From Glaciimonas sp. (lineage in GTDB: Bacteria > Pseudomonadota > Gammaproteobacteria > Burkholderiales > Burkholderiaceae), in the NCBI GenBank assembly GCA_014377145.1, contig JACMQE010000215.1:1-13455 (forward strand): a DNA stretch of 13,455 nucleotides, read 5' to 3'. Shown piece by piece: positions 1 to 6,488 of this stretch. The translations under genes were made by a program, and so were the position numbers. Within the stretch, counting starts at the first letter, position 1, and each line of letters starts with the position of its first letter. Below the pieces are notes generated by a model. That model saw nothing but the letters and a program-made list of their open reading frames with translations, did not search any database and was not told the origin of the DNA.

Positions 1-137
1 ACCACACGACAGAAGCAAATCTTCACAACTGGATCAAGAAACGCGCTCTGAAGAAGAGCACACTCCATGTGCTGCAAATTTGGGGGTGCACCATGATGAG
101 AATGCTATGAAACTTTAGTGCCGTTTGTCGAAGAATA
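1..137 (+). mobile_element. End of an insertion-sequence-like element (left copy)
   Basis: Bases 31-137 are an exact reverse complement of bases 13349-13455 at the other end of the window (107 of 107 by eye), and the match stops abruptly at 137, where T3SS coding sequence begins. That is the signature of one end of a mobile element inserted into the tip-protein gene. Two reading frames stay open into it from the left edge: one runs from base 3 to a TGA at 108-110, rich in Lys and ending in TMMRML; the other runs from base 2 to a TAG at 116-118. Either could be the C-terminus of a transposase, but I do not recognise the family. The rest of the element lies outside the window. The junction sequence ACCCTTTAAGGGT (137-149) is a near-palindrome and could be the target site. 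Confidence 0.7.
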
Positions 138-713
138 CCCTTTAAGGGTGACTTCCTAGCGGTCTATGAATTAACCCTGAAAAAGAATAAAGATTTTTAT
201 ACCGAGTTCAGTAATATTTTGGCTGAGATGGAAGACTTGATTAACCAGGCAGACAAGGAAAATCACGTCAGTTTTAATAGCGGTAAATTGAAAAAATTGG
301 AAGCATTGCTAAAAAAGTATAGTACTGTCAATGTATTTACACACAAAGACAAAGCACAAGCCGTCGCCTGGGTGCAACGTTTAGGCCTTCCCTCGGGAAA
401 TCCAGAAACTAATCCCGTTGAGTTCTCCGTCAGGGTGAAGGAGGGAGACCTATGGGTAGTTAAGCTCGATCTGAAACCGGTCCAGGTAATGATCAGTAAA
501 CTCTAAAGGGAGGGGATAGAGACACTAAGTGCGGCCAAATTCCAGGCATTGCAGGCTGGTTTTAAGACGCACGAAGAAAACCTGAAAAATGTAATGCAGA
601 CTTTAAGCCTTAAATATAACAATGGTCATGATTCGTACAACCATCTGTTGCAGGTTCTGAGCGGAATGATCGATGTGCTACTGAGTACAGATAAATCATT
701 TTTCCAGAGTTAG
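138..713 (+). pseudogene. bipD: T3SS needle-tip protein, BipD/SipD/IpaD family, C-terminal remnant
   Basis: In the frame of base 138 the translation aligns well, from memory, with the C-terminal two thirds of Burkholderia BipD. It has a helical stretch (FLAVYELTLKKNKDFYTEF), then a segment matching the BipD region around KMKIDGGKIKALI (here HVSFNSGKLKKLEALL), then the characteristic C-terminal coiled-coil helix around NHLLQVLSGMIDVLLST, ending FFQS. Proteins of this family cap the type III needle and control translocator insertion. The N-terminal part, roughly 120 residues, is missing because the mobile-element end at 137 interrupts it. An in-frame TAA at 504-506 separates the 95-codon middle part from the last 69 codons, with no frameshift, so this is a nonsense mutation on top of the truncation. 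The gene is not expected to make a working tip. Downstream, after 10 bp, is an ACP gene, as in SPI-1/Bsa-type loci where sipD/bipD and iacP/bapB are near neighbours. The symbol is by family resemblance; sipD-like would be equally fair. Confidence 0.85.
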
Positions 714-723
714 CCATTCTAAT

Positions 724-1083
724 ATGCCATCGTTTCCAATATTTAATTCATGTCGTATCGAAAATCCAGGACAGCAAGAAAAAATTCGTGAGTTGCTTGC
801 ATGGCAGTTCGGTGTTGATGCGGCGTTGATCGATGGGAAGGATAATATTGTTGAGCAGTTCTATGGTGATTCTCTGGAATTGCTCGATATGTGTCTTACT
901 CTCAATGCAACGTTCGGTATCGATATCGGCCCGCAAGAGCTGAGAACGATGGAAGTTGTTGGCGATGTCTATCGTGTCGTGGCGCGATTATGGCACGCAT
1001 TGGAGGAAGTCGAAAAAACCTTACCCTACCTTCCTGAAGAAGAGTTTGTTTCTTGTCTGGCGGCAGTGCGTGTCTTGAAATAA
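724..1083 (+). CDS. iacP: T3SS-associated acyl carrier protein (IacP/BapB-like)
   Basis: A 119-residue protein of acyl carrier fold. The phosphopantetheine site is visible as YGDSLELLDM with Ser50, followed by the usual helix III region (FGIDIGPQEL). It carries about 35 residues beyond a minimal ACP, including an acidic C-terminal tail, as T3SS-linked ACPs tend to. In SPI-1 and Bsa systems this ACP is encoded beside the translocator/tip genes and has been tied to effector secretion or modification. Here it follows the tip-protein remnant by 10 bp, which supports the assignment over fatty-acid AcpP (about 78 residues, motif DSLD). The ATG at 724 has only a poor ribosome site. The frame has no lesion, unlike its neighbour. 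Whether it is still used is open: it may be an unused leftover, or it may serve another pathway. Confidence 0.8.
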   Translation: MPSFPIFNSCRIENPGQQEKIRELLAWQFGVDAALIDGKDNIVEQFYGDSLELLDMCLTLNATFGIDIGPQELRTMEVVGDVYRVVARLWHALEEVEKTLPYLPEEEFVSCLAAVRVLK

Positions 1084-1114
1084 ACGCGCACGTTTTGCCT
1101 CTTAGGAGTTCGGA

Positions 1115-1276
1115 ATGATAAAGCTGATCTGCGTGCGATTCGGTTTTTATTTTGCTGTTGTTTGTCTTTTACTCGTATGTGATTTGCAGATGATAGCGGT
1201 TGGTGCAAGCCATCTATTTTCCACTTATCTCGTCAATGCTCCTGTATCCACTTATGTACGACTGTGTACATATTGA
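1115..1276 (+). CDS. Small hydrophobic ORF, possible signal-peptide remnant
   Basis: A 53-codon ORF starts at ATG 1115, with AGGAG six bases upstream, and ends in TGA at 1274-1276. Its N-terminus is a textbook signal or anchor: MIKLICVRF, then a run of about 13 hydrophobic residues (FYFAVVCLLLVC), then a small polar stretch ending at RLCTY. No domain follows. In Bsa-type loci the gene after the ACP (bapC, iagB-like) encodes a periplasmic lytic transglycosylase with a signal peptide, so this could be the 5' stub of such a gene; no transglycosylase motif is visible, so that is only positional inference. It could equally be a genuine small membrane protein or chance. Confidence 0.35.
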   Translation: MIKLICVRFGFYFAVVCLLLVCDLQMIAVGASHLFSTYLVNAPVSTYVRLCTY

Positions 1277-1308
1277 AACAAATAATTACCAAAATATTTG
1301 AGGGAATT

Positions 1309-1873
1309 ATGCTATCAACTTCAATTGGAATTTCTAAATCAACGTTATCTGAGAGCTGCCAGACCTTCCCTAAATCACTTTGTGCGAAAGGGATGACCGA
1401 TGCCCGTCAAACGTCTCTTCCCTTAGCGGAACCGAAGCAGGTAAAGGTGAAAGATGAGAATGATCCGTTGATACAGGATGGTCCATGGGAGCTGCGCGAC
1501 CTAATCATTGTGCCAGGGAATGAGGAGCAGCGTACACTGATGCAAACCCCTGTCACCAACCCGATTGAAGGAAATTGACAAATTCCCTGACCACTATCGC
1601 GCCAGTTGTGTTTATTTTTTGTGCAAGCACTTACCGGTAAAGTCAGAGAGATTAAATGAGTGCTTCCGTGAAATACAGGACATATGCGCAAAAACTTTTA
1701 TCGAGAACTTTACGGTAGCGCTTCAAAGTGCGCTGGAGTATGCTGAACGCCAGCGCGCATTACCGCCTTTTCTGGATGCGCAGGCGAGCGCCAATAAAGC
1801 GTTGAAAGAACTTCGAAAGGTTGCGCTGGCTTACACGCAAGAGATGTGGAAAGCTAGGCTAGCTGGCGACTGA
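1309..1873 (+). pseudogene. Unrecognised T3SS-region protein split by a frameshift
   Basis: Two overlapping ORFs read best as one broken gene. The first starts at ATG 1309 with GAGG five bases upstream and ends at TGA 1576-1578 (89 codons). The second is open across 1565-1873 in another frame. Joining them near 1565-1575 gives about 187 residues. The N-terminus (MLSTSIGISKSTLSES) is rich in Ser, Thr and Ile with few charges, as in T3SS secretion signals. The middle is acidic and proline-containing. The C-terminal half is predicted helical (ECFREIQDICAKTF, then ANKALKELRKVALAY). I do not recognise the family. Position after a tip gene and ACP makes an effector, regulator or chaperone plausible. 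The alternative is two genes with the second starting at TTG 1565 in a 14-bp overlap; the lack of a ribosome site argues against that. Confidence 0.45.
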
Positions 1874-1932
1874 GTCCGATTTGGTAAAATCAGCATAAGG
1901 TTTTTGGGAATAGATTTGCAACGGGATACTTT

Positions 1933-2307
1933 GTGCAGGTGCTCCTGGTCCATGTCGAGGAAAAATTTAACGGCTGTTTAAACGATGAGTCTTCCAGGCG
2001 AATTTCGGAGACGTTGAGTCTGCGCTCGGCATTGAGAATCGAAAAGACACGAAACGCCTGCGACATATATGGTAGTGGCTTTGGGGGCTTTGTCAGCGAC
2101 ATCATAATGGTTACCGAGGCTGTGAGATATTTACGTTCCTTTTTCACGCAAGATGTTGCAGCGATACCGTTACCCACAAAGGGCGGTGAACCGCGTGCAG
2201 AGGGAGGTGGTAACGATATTCCCCAACCAGCTACCGCCTTGAGAGCAGTGGCTCAACATCGGGCCATCCGGAAGGGCCGGGTTGGACAATGCCAAGTCCG
2301 ACGTTGA
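1933..2307 (+). CDS. Unrecognised ORF of 124 codons
   Basis: An ORF starting at GTG 1933 without a clear ribosome site. The first 75 codons encode a mixed charged/hydrophobic sequence (SDIIMVTEAVRYLRSFF is a possible amphipathic helix). The last 45 are low in hydrophobics and rich in Gly, Pro and Arg, including GGEPRAEGGGNDIPQP, resembling a disordered tail or non-coding read-through. The minus strand is also open over 1890-2177, so coding on either strand is uncertain. No family recognised. It sits between two other orphan ORFs in the decayed T3SS region and may be a fragment. Confidence 0.25.
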   Translation: MQVLLVHVEEKFNGCLNDESSRRISETLSLRSALRIEKTRNACDIYGSGFGGFVSDIIMVTEAVRYLRSFFTQDVAAIPLPTKGGEPRAEGGGNDIPQPATALRAVAQHRAIRKGRVGQCQVRR

Positions 2308-2377
2308 ATTTATCAAGGATTGTTAATGTGGGAGGTGGGAGTTGCGTTGCAGATAGTCTTCGTACAGTGGCCTCTGA

Positions 2378-2803
2378 TTTTTCGCCTCTTCGGTCCATTG
2401 GAACGTCGCTCCCTTAGAGGTACAGACTGTTTTGCGTCCACACGCACCAGATAGGTTGGAACCACCTTTGCTTATCGTAGATTATTTAGGGGAACCTTTA
2501 TCGGAATCCTCACCGGAATCCTCACCGGAACCATTATACAGGCGCATTGATCCAGATCGCATCCCGTTGGAGAAGCGTACCAAAGGTAAGGAAGATGAGG
2601 TTGCGCTACGCTTAAAGGAAACGATTGATACGGAGAATATTGCTACTACAAACCACAGCGACGCAACGGATTCCAAAGTCGCGAAGTTTAATACGGATAT
2701 ACCTGCTCCCGATTTGCCCAAAGAGCCAAGCGGCGATGCCGCCGAAACGAATGTATGGAAAGCGCGCTCTACGCACATTGCCTGTCTGGCATTTATTGGT
2801 TGA
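2378..2803 (+). CDS. Unrecognised disordered Ser/Pro/Glu-rich ORF, possibly a fragment
   Basis: The frame is open from 2378 after a TGA at 2375-2377; the first conventional start is TTG 2432, with no ribosome site, giving 123 residues. The start may be lost. The sequence is hydrophilic and probably disordered: SESSPESSPEP from a 12-bp tandem repeat, then RRIDPDRIPLEKRTKGKEDE, then Thr/Asp-rich stretches and a Pro-rich part (DIPAPDLPKEPSG). It ends with a short hydrophobic segment (IACLAFIG). This composition is common in T3SS effectors and needle-length proteins, but it is not diagnostic. Coordinates show the open frame, not a proven gene. Confidence 0.3.
   Translation, partial: FFASSVHWNVAPLEVQTVLRPHAPDRLEPPLLIVDYLGEPLSESSPESSPEPLYRRIDPDRIPLEKRTKGKEDEVALRLKETIDTENIATTNHSDATDSKVAKFNTDIPAPDLPKEPSGDAAETNVWKARSTHIACLAFIG
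2502..2532 (+). repeat. 12-bp tandem repeat, 2.6 units
   Basis: CGGAATCCTCAC occurs at 2502-2513 and 2514-2525, followed by CGGAACC at 2526-2532. The period is a multiple of three, so the frame of the surrounding ORF is kept and it encodes the (E/S)SSP repeat. It is prone to slippage and thus to length change. Confidence 0.8.
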
Positions 2804-3380
2804 GATGTGGTGCTCAGTGCTGAGTGCTGAGTCTTGGGGCTTATTTAAAGGTTTTTTAATGCCCTATAAGTAGTAAAACGCGGAAAGTAAAATCTACTAA
2901 CTCAGGTAGTACAGAAAGCTATGTTGATAGCTGGGTCTGGTATGATTGTCGTTTTTGATGCACGGTTTTTTGTGCCCGTTTCTGATCTTTTTTTGATTTG
3001 AATATACTCGAAATCAATATTAATTTTTCCCATAAAAAGTGCAGTGCTTTGAGGCCTCTCGCATTCATCCACATCGATGATGGATTGTGGAGCATCGAGG
3101 ATACTTATTTTGGTAAAATTTGGGAATATGGGGATTTTTTTGCAAAAATAGACTGTATTGCTTATTTTAGATGGTATGGAAAATAGGCGTCACCGAAACA
3201 AGCGTTCTGAATAAGCCGTTCAGCATTTTTTGAGAAAAAGAGGGCGAAAATTCTGTCATAAAAATACTTCTTAAGTCATTGAAACTACGGGGTATGGTAT
3301 CTAGAACAACACTGCTTTTTACAAAATAATTCAGGAGCTAAGCGGAATCGGCAGCATTTTTAGTTGGTAGGTGGAGTGAA
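2804..3380. other. AT-rich gap with no supported gene
   Basis: Nothing convincing lies here. At 2810-2830 there is a 7-bp tandem repeat (GTGCTCA once, GTGCTGA twice). Between 2960 and 3000 the sequence is T-rich. A 62-codon frame from TTG 2998 to 3186 has no ribosome site and an odd aromatic-rich composition, so I do not call it. The stretch separates the plus-strand T3SS remnants from the 3' end of efp on the minus strand and is probably eroded coding DNA. I saw no efp terminator with a clear stem and T-run. Confidence 0.5.
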
Positions 3381-3956
3381 TTAGTTACGTACTACTTTTT
3401 TATATTCGTTGGTACGCGTATCGATTTCAATCATGTCATCCTGGCTAACAAATAATGGGACTTGAATGGTGTGGCGATGCGCTTCAACTGAATTTTCGAT
3501 CTTGGCTTCTTTCAATACGTTGCCTGAAGTATTGCCTTTAATAGCGGGCTCCGAGTAGACCACCTGACGAACGATGGTGGTAGGCAGCTCTACTGAAATG
3601 GCTTTGCCATCGTAAAAAATAGCTTCACATTCCATGCGGTCTTTCAGATAGTACAAGGCATCGCCCAGATTTTCACCTTCAATTTCATACTGCTCGTAGT
3701 CAGCGTCCATAAACACGTACAACGGATCAGCAAAATAAGAATACGTTACTGATTTTTTATCGAGTACAACCACATCAAATTTGTCGTCACCTCTGAAAAC
3801 ATTTTCCTGGGGACTATTTGTCAGAAGATTTTTCATCTTCCACTTATAAGTGAAGCCCGTGCGGCTCGATCCGTTTATATCAGAACGTAAAATAATCATT
3901 GGCTTACTATCAACCATAATAATGTTGCCGACACGAATTTCTTTTGCAGGTTTCAT
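3381..3956 (-). CDS. efp: Elongation factor P, arginine-32 type
   Basis: A 191-residue EF-P, which binds between the P and E sites of the ribosome and relieves stalling at polyproline. Domain I ([16 protein letters not shown]) is followed by the tip loop SSRTGF, in which Arg32 occupies the modified position. That is the class rhamnosylated by EarP, rather than the Lys34 class modified by EpmAB. Domains II and III follow ([19 protein letters not shown], then [20 protein letters not shown], then [14 protein letters not shown]). The loop is divergent: betaproteobacterial EF-P usually reads SGRN there, and the following strand ([11 protein letters not shown]) differs too. There is also a small insertion near residue 160 ([13 protein letters not shown]). 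The ATG at 3956 lacks a good ribosome site. It lies 138 bp downstream of earP on the same strand, the usual pairing. Confidence 0.97.
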   Translation of the reverse strand: MKPAKEIRVGNIIMVDSKPMIILRSDINGSSRTGFTYKWKMKNLLTNSPQENVFRGDDKFDVVVLDKKSVTYSYFADPLYVFMDADYEQYEIEGENLGDALYYLKDRMECEAIFYDGKAISVELPTTIVRQVVYSEPAIKGNTSGNVLKEAKIENSVEAHRHTIQVPLFVSQDDMIEIDTRTNEYKKVVRN

Positions 3957-4094
3957 ATTAAATATACATAAAAAGTAGGTTACATAAGAATCATTTGTAG
4001 CCTACCTGCAAAAAGTGCCGCAGGCCCACGTTTGATTGAATTTTAAAATGCGTTAAAAATTAGCCATGTATTCTAACTCAATTCTGAGGATCGT

Positions 4095-5264
4095 TTAACA
4101 AACTGTTTCTGAAAACGTTAGCAAATTAGATGTGAAGTCGCCATTTTCTAACAATTGATGCTGCCATTTAGTGGACATCATTGTAATTTTGGACATGTCG
4201 GCTTGAAATAGCAGCCACGTCCTGGCCAGGTCCTCGGTCCAGTCAACTGTTTTAGTGACAGCATTCCAGCCCAAAGAAAGCGCAATCCAGCTCTCTGTTT
4301 TGGCTGTGTAGCAATGCAAAAATGCGTTCAATTTAACGTGATGCAAGTCTTTATCTTGTGGATAGATATGCCAGATAAAAGGCTTGCCAACCCACTGTGC
4401 GCGGACAAAAGAGTCTTCTCCTCGCACAAAATTGAGATCACACGCCCATAACAACTTGTCGTAGTCGGGCTGCGGAATAAAGGGCAACACCCGCACGGTT
4501 AATCCGTCACGGGTCGCCTTGGCGCCTGCCTTTGCAACTCGCCTGAGAAATGCTTCAATGGGGTCGACAGCAACACCTTCCGGCACCAAACAAGTAATCG
4601 CTGTCCCACAGTTTTTCCATGCTTTAAATAATGCTGGAATTGGTGCATGTGGATAGCAAAACAACGAGATTTTGAGAGATGCCATCTCTGTTGGTGTTAC
4701 GCCAAATTGTCCCAAAAAAGAGGTCATGGCGGCTTGGTCATGTTGGAAGGTATGACGTTGTTGTTGTAATCCAGATTCGTGCAGCAAACCGCCGGTTTTG
4801 TCATTAAAACCGGGGAAGAAAAAATATTTTAGCAACGGCAGAGAAGGGTGCGGTGATGATAATGTGTGGCAACTTTCGACCCATGCTTCCGCGCTCAGAC
4901 CTTCTAGATTTATCCATACCGGATGCGGTGTTCGCTGTGCCATCGCCTGAATGTAAGCCGGCGGTATATCACAAGCAAAAAATTCGATCACAATATCAGC
5001 CACATCATTGGCCGCAAACACGCCGTGTTGATCGCGCCAATAGCGTACCGTCACGCTACCAATCTGTTGTGTTTCGCGGTCAATGGCAACTTCTGGGCAA
5101 ATTCGCTGAAAACTCCACAAATCGTCCACCCATAATGTTACGGCGACGCCATGCTCCTGCTCTAACTGCCTTGCCAAACGCCAGCAAATGCCAATGTCGC
5201 CAAAGTTATCAACGACTTTGCAAAATAAGGCTAGCGATGTTGTTTGCTGCTTTTCATGATGCAT
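4095..5264 (-). CDS. earP: EF-P arginine rhamnosyltransferase EarP
   Basis: A GT-B glycosyltransferase that transfers L-rhamnose from dTDP-L-rhamnose to Arg32 of EF-P. From the ATG at 5264 it has 389 residues, close to the family's usual 370-400. The N-terminal signature is FCKVVDNFGDIGICWRL, with the two aspartates known to matter in other EarPs. The C-terminal nucleotide-sugar site reads FVRGEDSFVRAQWVGKPFIW followed by HIYPQ, including the catalytic-region glutamate of RGED. The frame also extends to a TTG at 5279, five codons upstream; neither start has a convincing ribosome site, and the known N-termini fit the ATG better. With efp immediately downstream on the same strand, enzyme and substrate are both present and apparently intact. 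The reading frame has no lesion. Confidence 0.95.
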   Translation of the reverse strand: MHHEKQQTTSLALFCKVVDNFGDIGICWRLARQLEQEHGVAVTLWVDDLWSFQRICPEVAIDRETQQIGSVTVRYWRDQHGVFAANDVADIVIEFFACDIPPAYIQAMAQRTPHPVWINLEGLSAEAWVESCHTLSSPHPSLPLLKYFFFPGFNDKTGGLLHESGLQQQRHTFQHDQAAMTSFLGQFGVTPTEMASLKISLFCYPHAPIPALFKAWKNCGTAITCLVPEGVAVDPIEAFLRRVAKAGAKATRDGLTVRVLPFIPQPDYDKLLWACDLNFVRGEDSFVRAQWVGKPFIWHIYPQDKDLHHVKLNAFLHCYTAKTESWIALSLGWNAVTKTVDWTEDLARTWLLFQADMSKITMMSTKWQHQLLENGDFTSNLLTFSETVC

Positions 5265-5355
5265 TTTTTGATTGCTCAAGATTTAAATTCCAGTATTAAT
5301 TGATACTTTTTAATTTTCTGACAATATCAAATTTTAGTCAAAACACTAGTTATAG

Positions 5356-5443
5356 GATTGACGAAAAATTGCCCCAGAGGCGTTGTGCTCTCGACGTACT
5401 GACTTCATCGGCACGCCTTGCTGTGACGGCTTTGCGTAAGTTC
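5356..5443. repeat. Small inverted-repeat element, copy 1 (most degraded)
   Basis: About 88 bp. The left end reads GGATTGACGAAAAATTGCCC and aligns without gaps to copy 2 at 10149; the right end CTTTGCGTAAGTTC matches the right ends of copies 2 and 3. The terminal inverted repeat is eroded (ATTGACGAAA against CTTACGCAAA). Internal similarity to copy 2 includes TGCCCCAG and a shared CATCGGCA/CGTCGGCA segment. It carries no ORF of its own and its right end is 4 bp from the metR reading-frame stop. It is best read as a MITE-like non-autonomous element or a palindromic repeat. Confidence 0.6.
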
Positions 5444-5447
5444 TACG

Positions 5448-6356
5448 TTAAAGCAATTCCACGTTCAGGAAATCCACGTAGCAACTCTCCCGCGTTGTGC
5501 TAACGAAGTCGGCTAGATAAGATTTTTGCGACGTTTCTGGTAAACACGCTGCGTATAGTTTACCGATCAAACCTATGGGTGTAATCCATTTAGACAGAAC
5601 GTAATGTCGATTGACATAATTTTGTGCAGCCCAGATCAGCAAGGTTGCAATCCCGCGTCGACTCGCTACCAGTTGTAGCATCGCGAATGTTAATTTGGTG
5701 GTACGGCGTGCCGTATTGATCCCCGCCGGCTTGAGGACCTGGCGCACAACGTCGAGCATATCGTCCGGCACTGGATACGCAATTTACGCAATTAAAGTAT
5801 AGGTGAAAAAATCTTCTGCCACCAGAAAATTGTGCGACGCCATTGGATGATCGTGCGCTAATAACGCGAAAATTTCAAAACTGAATAACGGATGGTAATT
5901 GACTTTTTGATCTGGATCGATTTCTTTCAAGATAGCAACTTCAGCTTTAGGCTCATACAGCACCTGAAAGCCGGAAAGAATATCAAGCTCTATCTCCGGC
6001 CAGCATTTGCGAAAAATATCCATTGCTGGCATCAGCCAATCAAAACAAGTGTGGCATTCAACCGCTATGCGCAATTGTCCGGCTACGCCTTGGGCCATGC
6101 GCGCCAGATCGCGTCCGTTTTCTGCAACTTGTGGTAGTACTACATCGGCCAGCTTCAACAAACGTTCACTTGCTTGCGTAAATCGGACTGGCACGGATTT
6201 GCATTCAAATAAGGTTGTGCCGTGGTGATCTTCAAATTATTTGATCTGATGATGGGATAGTACCGATTGCGTGACATTCAGCAAAGTAGCTGCGCGTAAA
6301 AGATTGTCAGCTTCCCGTAAGGCACCTAGGGTTTCTAGGTGGTGAAGTTTCAGAAT
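5448..6356 (-). pseudogene. metR: LysR-family regulator MetR, nonsense-mutated
   Basis: MetR activates metE and other methionine genes with homocysteine as co-effector. The translation on the minus strand follows MetR from end to end in one frame: N-terminal helix-turn-helix (LHHLETLGALREADNLLRAA, then TQSVLSHH), linker (VPVRFTQASERLLKLADVV), and effector domain (IAVECHTCFDWLMPAMD, IDPDQKVNYHPLFSFE). Two in-frame stops break it: TAA at 6237-6239 within the DNA-binding domain, and TAA at 5784-5786 within the effector domain. The second is created by a 9-bp tandem duplication (ATTGCGTA repeated). No recognisable ATG precedes the first conserved residues; the codon at the expected start (6354-6356) is ATT. 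About 300 codons remain, near normal length. Gene order, divergent from metE, is the classic arrangement. Confidence 0.93.
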
Positions 6357-6376
6357 AGATTGTATAAACAGTAATA

Positions 6377-6398
6377 TGAATTTTTCATTATAAATGAA
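6377..6398. promoter_or_regulatory. Possible MetR/LysR operator between metR and metE
   Basis: The divergent intergenic region contains TGAA at 6377, TTCA at 6384 and TGAA at 6395, giving TTCATTATAAATGAA (6384-6398), a near-perfect inverted repeat that also fits the LysR T-N11-A rule. The known MetR site is TGAA-N5-TTCA; here TGAATTTTTCA has a 3-bp spacer, so the match is imperfect. The position, some 90 bp before metE and 20 bp before metR, is right. It is now likely a relic because both genes are broken. Confidence 0.4.
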
Positions 6399-6488
6399 AC
6401 TCAAGTTGATTCTTAATATTTCTCGTTTGAATCATAATGCAAGTTGCCACAATATGCTGGCTATTGCATTTTTTACACGGAGATAGCC

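Noticed and set aside
1890..2177. 95-codon minus-strand ORF
   Set aside because: It lies antisense to the 1933-2307 frame, has no recognisable domain or ribosome site, and is against the direction of all neighbouring T3SS genes. I cannot exclude it, but nothing supports it.
2240..2290. GC-rich inverted pieces such as GGGCC and CCGG
   Set aside because: The pairing is short and interrupted, with no T-run; not a convincing terminator.
2998..3186. 62-codon plus-strand ORF in the AT-rich gap
   Set aside because: TTG start without ribosome site, aromatic-rich composition typical of AT-rich non-coding DNA, no known family.
4853..5299. 148-codon plus-strand ORF
   Set aside because: It is antisense to earP, whose protein matches a known family throughout.
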